DNA from: Panagrolaimus kolymaensis
Taxonomy: Eukaryota > Nematoda > Chromadorea > Rhabditida > Panagrolaimidae
NCBI GenBank assembly: GCA_028622995.1
Contig: JAJQJQ010000029.1
Span: 434,001-498,000, forward strand
Direction of reading: 5' to 3'
Length of the DNA stretch: 64,000 nucleotides
Below, one piece after another: positions 34,676-46,626 of this stretch. The translations under genes and the position numbers were made by a program. The first letter of the stretch is position 1. Every line of letters begins with the position of its first letter. Below the pieces are notes generated by a model that was not told the DNA's origin, ran no database searches, and saw only the letters and a list, made by a program, of their open reading frames with translations.

Positions 34676-35626
34676 TTATTCAAAAGATACATGTCCAAAA
34701 AATTGAATATTTGGTGGATTTGTAAAATCGATGGAGTTCATTTGAGTCTTAAATTTTTGAAGACAATTTCTATAACTTTTTGGAAAAGCGCCAGTAAATT
34801 CAAGAGAAAAGTATGTTTCTTTTTGAGCCTAAAAAATAATAATAAATATTCTCAAAATTATAAAAAACTCGCCTTCATAGCTTCGGAAAATGTTTGGAAA
34901 TCAAAATCTTTTGTGAGTTTTCCAAGTGAAAAATATTTCAAATTTTTAAAATTTGGTAGTTCAATAATTTTTTTGGCAGTATTGGATGTTAAAATTAAAG
35001 AATCAACGTTGAAGCTAAAAATTTGTCGAAATTAAAAAACTTGTGTCTTTACCATCGAAAAATCCAAAACTAAAAACTTACAATCTGAATTCTTCAATAT
35101 TTGGAAATAGTTCCAAAACTTCTTCAATAGGCACATTTTTTTTTCCATCAGAATATTTAACTTCAGTAGAATAAAGACAAACTCTTTTGAGGCCAATAAA
35201 ATTTTGTGCAACAAATTTAAGGCTTTCAAATGGAGTTATATCTCTTGAATATGAATTTATATCCAAACGATTGCAACCAATAATTTTTTTGATAAAAAAA
35301 GCATTGAACGATTTCCAACATTGTATTGATACATATTCATTTAACCAAAATTTGCATAAAATTTTATAGGTTTTTGAAAGCTCAAAACATTTTACTCTTC
35401 CATTATGTTGAAGAGAAAAATGATTTTGATTGTTTCCAAAATAATCAACCACGATAATAGGGTTCTTGGAATAAAAATATTTACAAGTTTGAATTAATTT
35501 TTGATATCCATTTGCAAATTTTGGGTTTTTGGTAATATAATAAATAATATTCGATGGAAGAGAAAATATTTGGAGGCGAGGAGATTTGAAACTATATATT
35601 TGAGGAGGATACAAATTTTCAGCCAT
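34676..35626 (-). CDS. F-box-like family protein, copy 2
   Basis: Three exons, 35626-35082, 35014-34873 and 34828-34676, in phase, 279 residues. It has the family block FSLPSNIIYYITKNPKFA..YQKLIQTCKYFYSKNPIIVVD at residues about 21-60. The middle has KFWLNEY, and exon 1 ends with the conserved YSDGKKNVPIEEVLELFPNIEEF. Exon 2 starts with a segment ending TAKKIIELPNFKNL and closes FSEAMK. The second intron begins with GCGAGT rather than GT, a GC-AG intron; the other copies with intact introns have GT at this place. The F-box role (SCF adaptor) is inferred from the weak N-terminal match only. Confidence 0.8.
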
Positions 35627-36096
35627 ATTTTTGAGCCGAAGAATTAATTAACTAACTAACAACGAAATTCTATGGAAAAAATTGAAATTTTAATTTAATC
35701 TTGTCATCATCAATATTTATTTTTTCTAACAAATATAGGTCAGAAGAAATTATTAAATCAATAAAAAAAAATCCTTCATTGTATTATCGCTATTTTCCAA
35801 GTCGCAAAAAAGTGACTAATAATGCCCTCCAAATCATAATCAAAGTTAGGTATCCAACGAAAGAGATATAAATAATTATAAAAGTGGCATTAATTAATCA
35901 ATAATTTTGGGCCAAAAACAAAAACAAAAAAAGTAATAATTCGCGAGGATTTTCAAAATTTGTTATTTGTAATGAAAATACATAAACTAAAAAAGTTTTG
36001 TTTTATTTGAATTTTTCAACAAAGGTAAAATATGGAAAATATCAATAACGTAAAATGAAAATCAAAAAAATTGTTTTTAAATATAAATATCTTAAT
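35627..36096. other. intergenic between copies 2 and 3
   Basis: AT-rich spacer with no feature that I can support. Confidence 0.45.
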
Positions 36097-37026
36097 TTAT
36101 TCAAAATAAATTTCAGGTAATTTTGTATGACCCAATTCTTTAACTTCCTTTTCAAACTTTTGTACTTCGTCTTTATATTGATTTGAGAAATCTCCATTAA
36201 AAATAAGATAAAGCTTTGTTTCTCGTTGCTTCTAAAATATTTAAATTAAACATATACTCTCACACATGGCTTATAAATCTTACTTTCAAAGCCACAGAAA
36301 ATGTTTTAAAATCAAAAGTTCCTGGAATATATGCTAAAGAAAATTCTTTTAAATTCTTGAAATTTGGATGTTTTATGAGTTTTTCAGTTGTTTCGGGCGT
36401 AAATGAAGATAAGTCTAAAGCATAACTAAAAAAATGTATTAATTTATTTTTCAGCCAAAAAAAGCTATAATTTACAATGCAGATTTGTCAATGTCTGGAA
36501 AAAGTTCAAAAACCTTTTCGACAGGGACATATCTGCCATCAGAATATTTTATTTCTGTAGGACAAAAGCATACATCTTTGAGACTTTTAAGATTTTTTCC
36601 TACCAACTTAAGATTTTCAAATAGAATATTTCCAGATAAATAACCAATTTCTAACGATTTACAATGCAATCCCATGAAATGTAAAGCGTAGAAAGAGTTC
36701 CATGAAATTGCTCTTATATATTCAATCACCCAGAATTTACAAGGTTGTTGGCGGAGATTAGACAAACTAAATTTTATTTCTTTTTTATTAAATTTAAACA
36801 AACAATAAGTTTCATAAAATACAATTATGTCAGCAACAATAATGGAGTTTGTAGCGAAAATGTATTTGCAAGTTTTTACAAGTTTTGAATATCCATTTGC
36901 TGATATTGGATTTTTAGCGATATAATAAACAATGTTTTCAGGAAGTGAAAAACTTTGATAACGAAATGATTTGAAAGCATAATTATGAGATGGCAAAGTC
37001 ATTGAACAAATATTTTCCATTTTCAT
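36097..37026 (-). CDS. F-box-like family protein, copy 3
   Basis: Three exons, 37026-36476, 36425-36284 and 36231-36097, in phase, 275 residues. The start is ATG 37026; the codon before it in frame (GTT) and a TTG before that are not starts. Family block FSLPENIVYYIAKNPISA..YSKLVKTCKYIF. Exon sizes 551, 142 and 135 are identical to copy 6 (40492-41435), and both end in KLPEI(Y/H)F, so these two are sister genes although two other copies lie between them. Exon 1 ends YSDGRYVPVEKVFELFPDID. Confidence 0.8.
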
Positions 37027-37433
37027 AACCAAAGTTGATAGTCAATAAGCGTCAGCACTTTGCTTTGGTAATGAATAATAATAAAAAAAATTCAAGAAAA
37101 AAGTGGGTCGGTTAGGTTAAACCCTGATCAGTAATCTCGTCAAGAATATCTCAAGCACTTTTTTTGTGAATCAATAACTTTTCTTTAACTCTTTCTTTTC
37201 ACTTGTCGCAGTGCGCTGATGGATTGCCAAAATTGCAATTTGCTATCATTTTATTTATAAATTTAAACAAAAACATTTAAAATAAAAATCATAGTTTCAA
37301 CTTAATAACAAACTTGAAAAGAAAATTTTTGGGTTAAATTCAAAATTTGTAATAACATAAAAAAACAAAAATCTTAAAAAGAATTGAAAGAAATTGTCTC
37401 ATTTAAATGTCGTTAGATATTATGAAATCAAAT
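37027..37433. other. intergenic between copies 3 and 4
   Basis: AT-rich spacer with no feature that I can support. Confidence 0.45.
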
Positions 37434-38417
37434 TCAAAAGCAGGGTTCTATTCCAGGAAAGGTAATCATAGGTAATTTTGAAAAATGAAAGTAGCCCATT
37501 TGATTAATGAATCTTTGAACTCTACCTTTATAAAATTTAGAGAAATTTCCTCTAAATTCAAGCTTAAAATATGTTTGTGGTTGCTTTTAAAATTTGCAGT
37601 TATAGTAAAAAATTTATAGCATAATTATAAAATATTGTTTTTAACTCACTTTCATTGCATAAGAAAACTTTTTAAAATCAAACGCTTCAGAAATATATCC
37701 AAGTGTAAAAGTTGTAAGATTTTTAAAATTTGGGCATCGCATAATTGTTTTAGCTGTTTCGGGTGTAAAAAGAGAAGAATTTTCATTTGTGCTAAAAAAA
37801 TCACAATTAATTAGCCTTAAAATATATGGAACAAATTTTTAAAAAAAAACTTACAAATTGAATATTTCTACGTTTGGAAAGAGTTCAAAAACTTTTTCAA
37901 CTGAAACATTCGAACCATCAGCATATTTAATAAGTGTATGATGAATGCAAACATGTTTAAGGCCTCTAATTTTATTTGCGTGGATGATGGTTTCAAATGG
38001 AATAAAATCGCGTGAAAGATTTATTCCCAAAGCATAGCAATCAAATGTATTTCGATATAAATTATTAAGAAAGAAATCCCTTGAAAATATCATTACAAGA
38101 CGAATCAACCAAAATTTGCTTGAAAATTTGTTAATATAAGTTAGTGGATATTTGGTTTGCTTTCCAGCAAATTTAAACCAACAATTATTTTTACAAATTA
38201 TAACTTCATCCGCAAAAATAATTGGGGTTTTGGAATAAAAATATTTGCAAGTTTGAACCAATTTTTGATAAACTTTCGCTGTTCTAACGTTTTTGGTAAT
38301 ATAGTAAATAGCATCTCTTGGTAATGGAAAGCTTTGATATCGTGGAGATTTAAAAGTTTTAGGAAGCAAAATATTTGAAGATACATTGTTGTTGCGAGAA
38401 ATTTCAATTCTTTCCAT
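37434..38417 (-). CDS. F-box-like family protein, copy 4
   Basis: Three exons, 38417-37855, 37791-37650 and 37583-37434, in phase, 284 residues. Family block FPLPRDAIYYITKNVRTA..YQKLVQTCKYFYSKTPIIFAD, then NNCWFKFAGK, and the exon 1 end YADGSNVSVEKVFELFPNVEIF. The last exon starts at a weak acceptor (TTTTAAAAG). The C-terminus ends in FPGIEPCF, unlike the KLPEI-type ends of copies 3 and 6. Otherwise the layout is that of the family. Confidence 0.78.
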
Positions 38418-39149
38418 ATTTTTGAAACAGAAAAAAAATCAATAGCAAATCACACTGGTTTGCTTGGGAATTGAAACGACAAAAAAGAAATAAGGCACAC
38501 TAAACACTTTAGATAAATTTGTGTCAAAGGTAACAATGAAAAAAACGCCTCCAGTCATAAATTTTCGAGAGGTATAAATGAGCGATACTCTAAAATGCCT
38601 TGACAGCATAATTACAAGAAAGTGAAGAGAAAATAAACAGGAGGGATAGTTTTTTGAATGTCTTTTTGTAAGACACCTTCTAGCAGAAATGATATTTTTT
38701 GGCTTTGAGAAAAGAGGAAATGGACTAAAGCACATATGTTTTCGCGCGTAAATTATTCTTGCAATATTTATTAGAAAAAAGTTTTTGTTTTGGCAACTTT
38801 TTTTGACGATGAAATTTATTCCAGATTTCAAACAATAGAGACAAAAAAAATTTTAACAGGAAAAAAAAACAAAAACAAAAATATAATTTAATAAAGAGAG
38901 TGAGAGAGATATTTAGATACAAATTTAAGAAATAATATTGGTGGATTTAGAAAACCATAATTTTTTATTGAGAGTTTTCCATAAATTCTGTCCGATCAAA
39001 AAAATTTCAAAAGGACTTAACTATTTTTTAAGTTTGCGAACTTTTATTTTTTTTAAACTATATGATAGTAAATCGGATTAGCAATAATTCGGCTAAAACC
39101 AAATTTCATTTGGGCTTAAAAATCTAAAGTAAGAAGTTTTTTCAAAACT
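38418..39149. other. intergenic between copies 4 and 5
   Basis: The longest spacer inside this part of the array. A minus-strand frame at 38831-38439 is long but low-complexity and has no ATG or splice support worth a call. Confidence 0.4.
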
Positions 39150-40112
39150 TTATGATCGGACAAAACATATGGAATTACCCAATATGTTTTCGCGAAAATT
39201 TTCCACTTCCTTTTTATAATTTTCTGAAATATTTGCTTTAAAACAAAGGATAAAAGTAGTTTGTTTTTGTTTCTGAAACTCTTTGTTTAGTTAATTTATA
39301 TTTATCCTTTGGCAACAAAACTTACTTTCATCACTTCAGAAAATATTTTGAAATCAAATCTTTCTGGAAGGTCACCTAATGCTAACCATTTAAGATTTTT
39401 GAAATTTGGACATTGAATCATAATTTTAGCCGTTTCATGTGTAAAAAGAGAAGAGTTTACGCCGCTGTTAAAAAAATGGCAATTATTTTTCCTTTAAAAT
39501 TTTTTTTCTAGAAACTTACAAAGAAAAAATTTGAACTTTTGTAAATAATTCAAAAATTTTTTCTATTGGCACTAACCTTCCATCAGAATATTCTACAAAT
39601 GAATAATAAAAATAAAATTTTTTGAGACCTTTAATATTAGAAATTTTTATAAGATCTTCAAATTTAAATCTCTCAACTTCATCTATTTTAATTGAAGGGC
39701 AGTGTAATATATTTGGGCATAAAATATTTAATAATTCTACGGCGGATAAAATGTTGAAAGAATTTATGTATTTTATATTCATATATTCTGTGATCGAAAA
39801 TTTACACGAAAGTCGTCGGATATAAAATAATGGATAATTAAAATATTTTCCTTCAAAAATAAAATAAAAATATGATCCATCGATTTTAAATGAATAAACA
39901 ACAAATATTGGATTTTTAGAAAAAAAATATTTACAAGTTTTGGTTAATTTTTGATAACCCTTTGCAGAACTTGGGTTCTTGGTAATATAATAAATAATAT
40001 TTGATGGAAGTGAAAATAGTTGATTATTAGGTGGATATTTAAAACCATAAATTTTAGGCAAAGAGATTTTTGACGGACAGCTTTTGATTTTCTTACTATT
40101 TTTAAGCCCCAT
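39150..40112 (-). CDS. F-box-like family protein, copy 5
   Basis: Three exons, 40112-39520, 39464-39326 and 39272-39150, in phase, 284 residues. It has a Lys-rich N-terminus (MGLKNSKKIKSCPSK), then FSLPSNIIYYITKNPSSA..YQKLTKTCKYFFSKNPIFVV. Exon 1 ends YSDGRLVPIEKIFELFTKVQIF. The middle exon is one codon shorter than in the other copies. The last exon is the shortest of the family (41 codons with stop). The coding region is intact. Confidence 0.78.
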
Positions 40113-40491
40113 ATTTTAAAATAATTTTTTAGCTAATAATTAAAAGAAAATAACAGACTAATAAAAATATCCAAAAACGCACAATATGTTTATGAAAAAG
40201 TGGTTATTATAAATAATTCAATAAAAAAAAAGAGATGATGCCAGGATGCCAATGAGCAGGGCGTGCTTCAAAATGTCCTCCAACCAAAAGAAGAGAGATA
40301 CTCATAGGATTAAACAGAAAAAAGAGTTATAAACAAAAACTATTTTTGTTATTTATATATAAATATTTTTGTGGATCATTTATAAAAGTTAAACAAAACA
40401 AAACAAAAAAATTTAAGTCTATTATAATTCTTGAGATCAATCATATAAATATTTACACATAAAAGACAAAACAATTTGTTTAAAATAAGCT
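40113..40491. other. intergenic between copies 5 and 6
   Basis: AT-rich spacer with no feature that I can support. Confidence 0.45.
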
Positions 40492-41435
40492 TCAGCTAAA
40501 GTGAATTTCAGGTAATTTGGTATGGAAAGAATTTCTAAGATCATTTAGAAATTTTCTTGTTTCTTCTTTAAAAGTGTTTGAAAAATTGCCTCTAAAATTA
40601 AGGGAAAAATATGTTTTTTCTTGCTCCTAGAATATTCCATTAAATTATTAAATACAGTAGTCAAGCATAAGGAGGTTATTTAAACTCACTTTCAAAGCTA
40701 CTGAAAACGTGTTAAAATCAAAAATTTCTGGTATATTTCCTAATGAAAATTCTTTTAAATTTTTAAAATTTGGATGTTTTATGAGTTTTTCAGCTGTTTC
40801 GGATGTAAATGAAGATGGGTCTCCAGCATAACTTAAAAAATTGTTAAAACTTATTTTTCAGCCAAAAAAGAAGCTATAATTTACAAAGAAAATTCTTCAA
40901 TTTCTGGAAAAAGTTCAAAAACTTTTTCAATTGGAACATTTTTGCCATTTGGATATTTTAAAATTGCATTGTAAAAGCATACATTTTTAAGGATAATAAA
41001 ATTTTTGCTGGCACGCATAAGGCATTCATATGGAATATTTCCAGATTCATGTCCAATAAATAATGAACCACAATTAAATACTTTGGAATAAAAAGCGCTG
41101 AAAGAATTCCACCAAAGTATTTTGATATGACCTATTGCCCAAAATTTACATGATAATTGGCGGAGATCCAGCATACTAATTTTCATATCTTTTTTCTTTC
41201 CATAAATAAACCAACAATAATTTTTGTCGAATTCCAAATAATCAACTATAATTATTGGATTTTTAGAATAAAAATATTTACAAGTTTGAATTAATTTTTG
41301 ATATCCCTTTGCTGAACATGGATCTTTTGTAATATAATAAATAATATTCGATGGAAGTAAAAAATGTTGTAAAGAATATTTAATAATTCTAACATTTTTT
41401 ACATCAAAAGTGTAATAGGTAGAAAAATAGGACAT
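40492..41435 (-). CDS. F-box-like family protein, copy 6
   Basis: Three exons, 41435-40885, 40831-40690 and 40626-40492, in phase, 275 residues. The start is the ATG at 41435; an upstream frame from a TTG is not used. Family block FLLPSNIIYYITKDPCSA..YQKLIQTCKYFYSKNPIIIVD, then NYCWFIYGKK and LRQLSCKFWAIGH. Exon sizes equal those of copy 3, and exon 2 of both starts with a YA(G/L)D segment, so they share a recent ancestor. The gene is divergently arranged with the chemoreceptor at 42116. Confidence 0.8.
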
Positions 41436-42115
41436 TTTAGCGACGAAAAAATCGCGCAATAATGCGTCTCAATAATTAGTGCAAGAAAAGTTTGGTAGAA
41501 ATGGAGCAAAAACAAAGCAAGACAAAATCGATAGTTTTAAATTAATATAAATGTGTTAAGTGCTATTATTAAATAAAACCATCCAATTAAGGGAAAATTG
41601 AAGGACGGAAATATTAGATGCACAAATGCTCTAAAGTCATAAATCGGCTTCATTGTCAAACAAGAACGGACAAGACTGAAGAAAATCAGAAAATTGTAAT
41701 AAAAAAATAAAAAGTATGTATTTTGATTTCTGTTCGAAAAATATGGTATTTTTAGAAAAAAATTCGCCTACCTTTTTTTTCCTTCAAAACATCTACCTTT
41801 CAGCCCACTCTATGTTATGGCCCATATTTTTTCCTTATTTTCTTTTTAAAGGTCAAAAGAGTAAAACATTAAAAATTTAAATTGCTACTTTTCAAAATAT
41901 TTTTTTTTAATATTTAAAATACTAAAACACTTTGATGTGTAGCAATTAATTTTAATAAAAAAATACTACAGTTTTCACTAAAAAAACGCAAAACAGCTGC
42001 ATTTATTTTTTTTTGTCTTTGAAGTTTGAGAAAAGTAAAAAAAACTCATTATTTAAATATTTTTTCATTCAGTTTTTTTTCTTAAAAAATTATTTTAATT
42101 TTTAATTAAAAAATA
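41436..42115. other. divergent promoter region
   Basis: Lies between copy 6 (minus) and the chemoreceptor (plus). AT-rich, with no recognised element. Confidence 0.45.
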
Positions 42116-44130
42116 ATGGAAAATAATAGTGTTTCGGCTGAGGCATTTTCAATCAAAGATATTGAAGATTATAACAATCGATTGCATTATAATACATTTT
42201 TTGATGTTTTTTTAAATGCTTTAGCTGCATTTTTAGTTATTAAATATTCTACCAAAGCTATGGGAGCATATAAATATTATATTTTATTAACTATTTTTTG
42301 CACTTTATTCATGGATATTCATTTAACTATGATTTATGGAATGTATACACTTTTTCCATCACCTATTATGTGCCCAGCTGGAATTGCAAGAAATTGGGGA
42401 TGGTTTTGGGGTCAAACATTTAATTTTGTGAGTTTATTTTTAAATTGTTCATGAAAAATAATTTTCATTGTTTTTTTAAAATTAAGAATCAGAATTTTTT
42501 GCTTTCGAACCAAAAGCTTTAAAAAATAGCGGAGAGGTAACAAACGAAGAATTTGGATATCTTGATGGGAAAATTTTTGTGGTCCTCGAACAAAATTTTT
42601 GATTTTCTTCCAAACTGAAATTTTTAAATGATCTCAAAAAAATAAGTGGGGTTTAAAAATTCGAAAAGCTTTGAAATTAAAGAGATACAAAATGGAAAAA
42701 AATTACCGAAAAAATAAATTTAGTTGGTTTTGACAGGAAAATTTTCGAATTTTTTTCTGTTTTAATTATTTTTACCAAAACATAAAATTTTGTTTTTCCC
42801 GTAAAAATATAAGCACCTGTTTTCAAACAAAAAAACATATATTAATTTTTCCCTATTTTTAGATTATATTACACCTGACTTTAAGCATGGCAGGAGGATC
42901 GATATTTGTTGGATTAATGTATCAATATTTTTCAATCACAGGAAATTCAGATTTTTTTCATAAAAAATATGGAGGAGCCATTATTTTTTTGGGTTTAATT
43001 CTTTATCCATTTCCTTCAATAGCCACTTATATTCCATGCATAAATTTTGAAGCGGTTAAAATAGATATTCTTCAAAATAATAAACATTTATATGATTTTT
43101 TTATTTCCATGTCTTGCAACTCGAGTGTTATAAATTTTCCATTTAAAATATATATGACAACAATATCCCTTCAAATTAGTTTGGTTTTTTTGGTGGCTAT
43201 ATTTTTTGCTTGGAGAATTAAACGAAAATTAGATGAATTTAAAAATTCGATGTCTTCTGCAACGATGAAAGTTCAAAGACAATTATTGCTTGTTTTAGTT
43301 ATTCAATTAATTATTCCTTTATTGTTTATTGTTATTCCAACAGTATTTTTAATTGGTGTAGTTATTTTTAATATTGGCAATGTTGCCGGTTAGTTATTTT
43401 ACACACAAAAAATCATAAATCTGGGAAATTTGCCATTGGAAAAAATGAAGAAAAAATTTAAAATGCGGTCGTGTAATTACTGACGCGCACGCTCAATTTT
43501 TTTCCTTCAAATTTTTGCTCGTGAAAAAAAAAATGTTTGAAAATATAAAAAATTTCTTAAAATCAAATTTTGTGAAAACTCCGAACCAACAACGTTAATG
43601 AGGAATAAACATTTTAATAATTAAAGGTATTTCTTAGAAATATTATTTTAAAAAGAAATTTCAATGAATAGAAAATTTTTAAACTTTTTTCAAGGGCAAA
43701 CATCCGAGAAAAAAAACTTGAAAGAATGCATCCAAATTTACACGCTTGCAGCCATAAGTTTTTCTTTGTTTTGCTTTTTCGAAAACTGTATTTCTTTGAT
43801 ATTTTTTGGTTTTTTCATATCCAAAATATGCAAATTTTTATATCGTTTTTTTGAGGGCTCATATGCAGATTTTTTTTACCAAAAATAATAATAAAATTAA
43901 ATTTTTTAGTTGGAACTCTCTGGCTTATTCAATTATTTTCTCTTCATTCATGTGGAAATGCATTAACCATTATGCTCGTAATAAAACCATATCGACTTAA
44001 ACTTTCACAATGGCTCATCCAAATTTTAAAACTATTCAAGTTATGTTTGCCTGAAAAAATATTCATTAATGAATCACATTTTACAGCACCAATAAGTACG
44101 ACAAGAAATAGTGGGACTTTGTTTAAATAA
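42116..44130 (+). CDS. 7TM chemoreceptor, Srh/Str-type
   Basis: Three exons, 42116-42427, 42863-43388 and 43910-44130, in phase, 352 residues with about seven hydrophobic segments. The best evidence is in the last two exons: KVQRQLLLVLVIQLIIPLLF (helix 6 entry) and LHSCGNALTIMLVIKPYRL (helix 7 with the C-terminal PYR motif near 306-308). These are hallmarks of the nematode Str superfamily, especially Srh/Sri-type receptors. It should sit in the ciliary membrane of a chemosensory neuron and couple to a G protein; the ligand is unknown. Introns are unusually long for this window (435 and 521 bases). Confidence 0.88.
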
Positions 44131-44170
44131 TTTTTTGGGTGTTTTATTAGATAAATTCGACAAGAACATT

Positions 44171-44195
44171 GGGGCCTTACCTGCGGTAAGTCCCT
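44171..44195 (+). repeat. covarying hairpin, unit 1
   Basis: Stem CTTACC-TGC-GGTAAG, flanked by GGGG and TCCC that extend the stem. It shares its position in the repeat unit with the hairpins at 44477 and 44844. Confidence 0.7.
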
Positions 44196-44476
44196 CAAAC
44201 TAAACAAATAATCACACAAAGAAAATTTACGAAACCGTTACATTTTTACAATCACAACGTGGACATTGGGTTCTTTTAGGTAGTTTTTTAGTACCCTAAA
44301 GAGTGCACAATGTACCTGTTTTTAGGAATTAAAATTAACAAATAAAGAGAGGAGTACATTGTTTTTCAAATAAAAAATGCAGTGCTTAAATACCCATGTG
44401 TGTCTACAACAATACAATACAATTAAATTAAACAACAGGTTCCTCGCGTTCACATTATATTTTCATGTTAAATTTT

Positions 44477-44502
44477 GGAGCCCTGCCTAACGGCAGACCT
44501 CC
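44477..44502 (+). repeat. covarying hairpin, unit 2
   Basis: Stem CTGCC-TAAC-GGCAG with outer GGAG/CTCC pairing. Compared with unit 1, both sides of the stem have changed together. Confidence 0.7.
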
Positions 44503-44843
44503 TAAATTTACAAAACAAATCATCTCCAATAATTAATGGGTTTTTCGGTCCATGCATTTCCATATCACTCATATTCAGCTACATCTTAACCCCTTCGAGG
44601 TCCATTACATACGCCAAATTACATATGGGCCCTTCGAGCCGCAAAACCCAATTCGACCCAAAAACCGCCAAATAACAACCCAAACACCATCAAATATTAA
44701 CTCAAAGACAACAAAAAACCATTAAATATCCACCAAACTATTCACCCAAACATCATCAAGCATCCACATAGTATATATTTTATTACAATAACAATAAACA
44801 ACAGGGCCCTTTGGTTAAACATTCCATTTTCATGGTTAATTTT

Positions 44844-44868
44844 GGGGCCCTGCCTTCGGCAGACCCTC
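44844..44868 (+). repeat. covarying hairpin, unit 3
   Basis: Stem CTGCC-TTC-GGCAG with outer GGG/CCC pairing. The downstream DNA resembles that of unit 2 (TTACRAWAYAAATC, then TTCGGNCCAYGCATT). Confidence 0.7.
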
Positions 44869-45622
44869 AAAATTTACGATATAAATCGTCTCAAATTATC
44901 AACGGTTTCTTCGGGCCACGCATTCCATACATCATTAAATATCAACCCGAAAACAACATCAAACATCCCACCAAAAACCATCTTACATCCCACCAAAAAC
45001 AACTAAACATTCGCCCAAATACAACTAAATGTCCACCCAAAAGCCACCCAAAAGTCATCCAAAAGCCACCAAATATTAACCCAAAAACCTCTAAATATCC
45101 ACCTAAAAATTTCAATGCAGACAATCAGAGAAAAAACAAATTTTTCACTTCCAAAAATGCTTTCAAAAAAACAAAGGGAAACTTTCGTGTCGAGAAAATT
45201 TTCAAAAAATGCAAATTTAAACTGGTCAAAACATATCAATATTTGACTCTCCGAAGCGTGAGACCAACATATTCGGAATCAGCGTAAAAAACTGATCTAG
45301 GCTATCGGGGCAAAACAAAAAAAAAGCAGAAACGACATACATACATACAGACAAACAGAAACGACACTCCAAATTAAAAAGGAAGAAATTGTAAATTTAT
45401 TAAAAATAAAGTAAAAAATAAAGTTTTTATTTTTTTCACATTTATTTAAAAAAAAGCTTCGCTAAAAAATAAAACAAATTTTAAGTAAATTCTCAAAAAA
45501 ACGACAAAAAAAAATTGTTGATTCAAGGGAATTTACAAGTAAAAACAATAAAAAATTCTGATTGCAACGTTTGTAAATAAATCAAAAGTTAGAAATTGAA
45601 TTTGCGGCATTTTTTCCTAGCT

Positions 45623-46626
45623 TTAGCTTGGTGGATACATTTCCCAATAATCTTCTCTAAGCTTTTGAAGTTGGAAATAATGTTTTTCATAGCATTCAAA
45701 AGAAATCATGGGAGGTAAAAAATTTGAAGAGTAAGACTGGATCACTTCTTCAATACTCTTCTCTATTTGATTTTTATAATTTTGTGAGAGGTTGCTATGA
45801 TCGAAAAAAAGAATAAAATCAGTTTGTTTTTTGTTCTAAAATAATAATAAAAAAATATGCATTCAAAAAATTTAATTAAAAGCTTACCTTCATAGCTTCT
45901 GAAAAAGCAGCTAAATCAAAACTTTCTGGAATCAATCCCAATGAAAATTTGCTTAAATTCTTAAAATTTGGGCATTCTATAATTGCTTTGGCTGTCACGG
46001 TGGTAAAACATTCATTACCAGAAGTATAACTAGAATAAAAAATTTGTTTTGAAATAAAATACTTAACTTACAAAGTAAAACTTCTAAGATTTGGAAAAAG
46101 TTGGAAAATTTTTTCCACTGACACATATGTTCCATCCTCATATCTTGTTTTTGAATTATGTAGCGGAATTACTTTTAGACCAAAAAAGTTATTTTTAATT
46201 GAAATCAGGCTTTTATAAGGAAGATTCCCCCATAGACTAAGAAATCTATGGCAGCTAAATAATTTTTTAGATAGAATTAAGGAATTTAAAGCATTTGATT
46301 CCATGATAATAAATGAATTACTTATCCATAGTTTGCATTAAAGTTGAATAAAATTAGAAAATTTTACAAATATTCTATTTTTATCCAAACACATTTTAAT
46401 AATGAAGCTATATCCCTCAACATTTTCAGCTACAATGATAGGATTTTTAGAAAAAAAAATATTTACAAGTTTGAATTAATTTTTGATATCCAATTGCCGA
46501 ACTTGGATTTTTAGTAATATAATAAATAATATTAGAAGGAATTGAAAAAAATTGGGAATATGGAAATTTAAAGGTTGATTTTTGAGAAGCTAAAATTATG
46601 GAAGAATTTTTCATATTTTTAACCAT
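45623..46626 (-). pseudogene. F-box-like family copy 7, frameshift and stop
   Basis: It begins at ATG 46626 (a second ATG is at 46614) with the family block FSIPSNIIYYITKNPSSA..YQKLIQTCKYF. Then a run of nine A (plus strand, about 46451-46459) replaces the eight seen in copy 5, shifting the frame. About 115 bases further on, after the frame is regained, an in-frame TAA stands where relatives have a Ser codon before CK(F/L)W. The remaining part is open: YEDGTYVSVEKIFQLFPNLRSF, an exon near 46029-45891, and a last exon ending at the TAA at 45623-45625 with a longer C-terminus than other copies (...YEKHYFQLQKLREDYWEMYPPS). Two independent lesions make it a likely pseudogene. Confidence 0.75.

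Larger units (their letters stand above)
44131..45622. repeat. C/A-rich degenerate repeat zone
   Basis: About 1.5 kb unlike its surroundings. Three diverged units each hold a GGGGCC...CCC hairpin (44171, 44477, 44844). They are followed by stretches poor in G on this strand, with repeated CACCCAAAAACCA-like and AAATATTAACCC-like words (44650-44800 and 44940-45110). A small CATACATACATACA run is near 45335. Open frames here (plus strand 44811-45287) are by-products of the composition. It is probably a non-coding repeat or mobile element remnant. Confidence 0.65.

Noticed and set aside
38439..38831. Minus-strand frame of 130 codons between F-box-like copies 4 and 5
   Set aside because: Heterogeneous composition, no ATG-led beginning and no resemblance to neighbours. 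It could be a decayed fragment but nothing identifies it.
43664..44000. Two plus-strand frames inside the second receptor intron
   Set aside because: They lie in the intron and its acceptor, and the receptor frame is the one that continues into the PYR motif.
44811..45287. Plus-strand frame of 158 codons
   Set aside because: It lies in the C/A-rich repeat zone; the Pro/Lys/Asn/His pattern follows from the repeat words.
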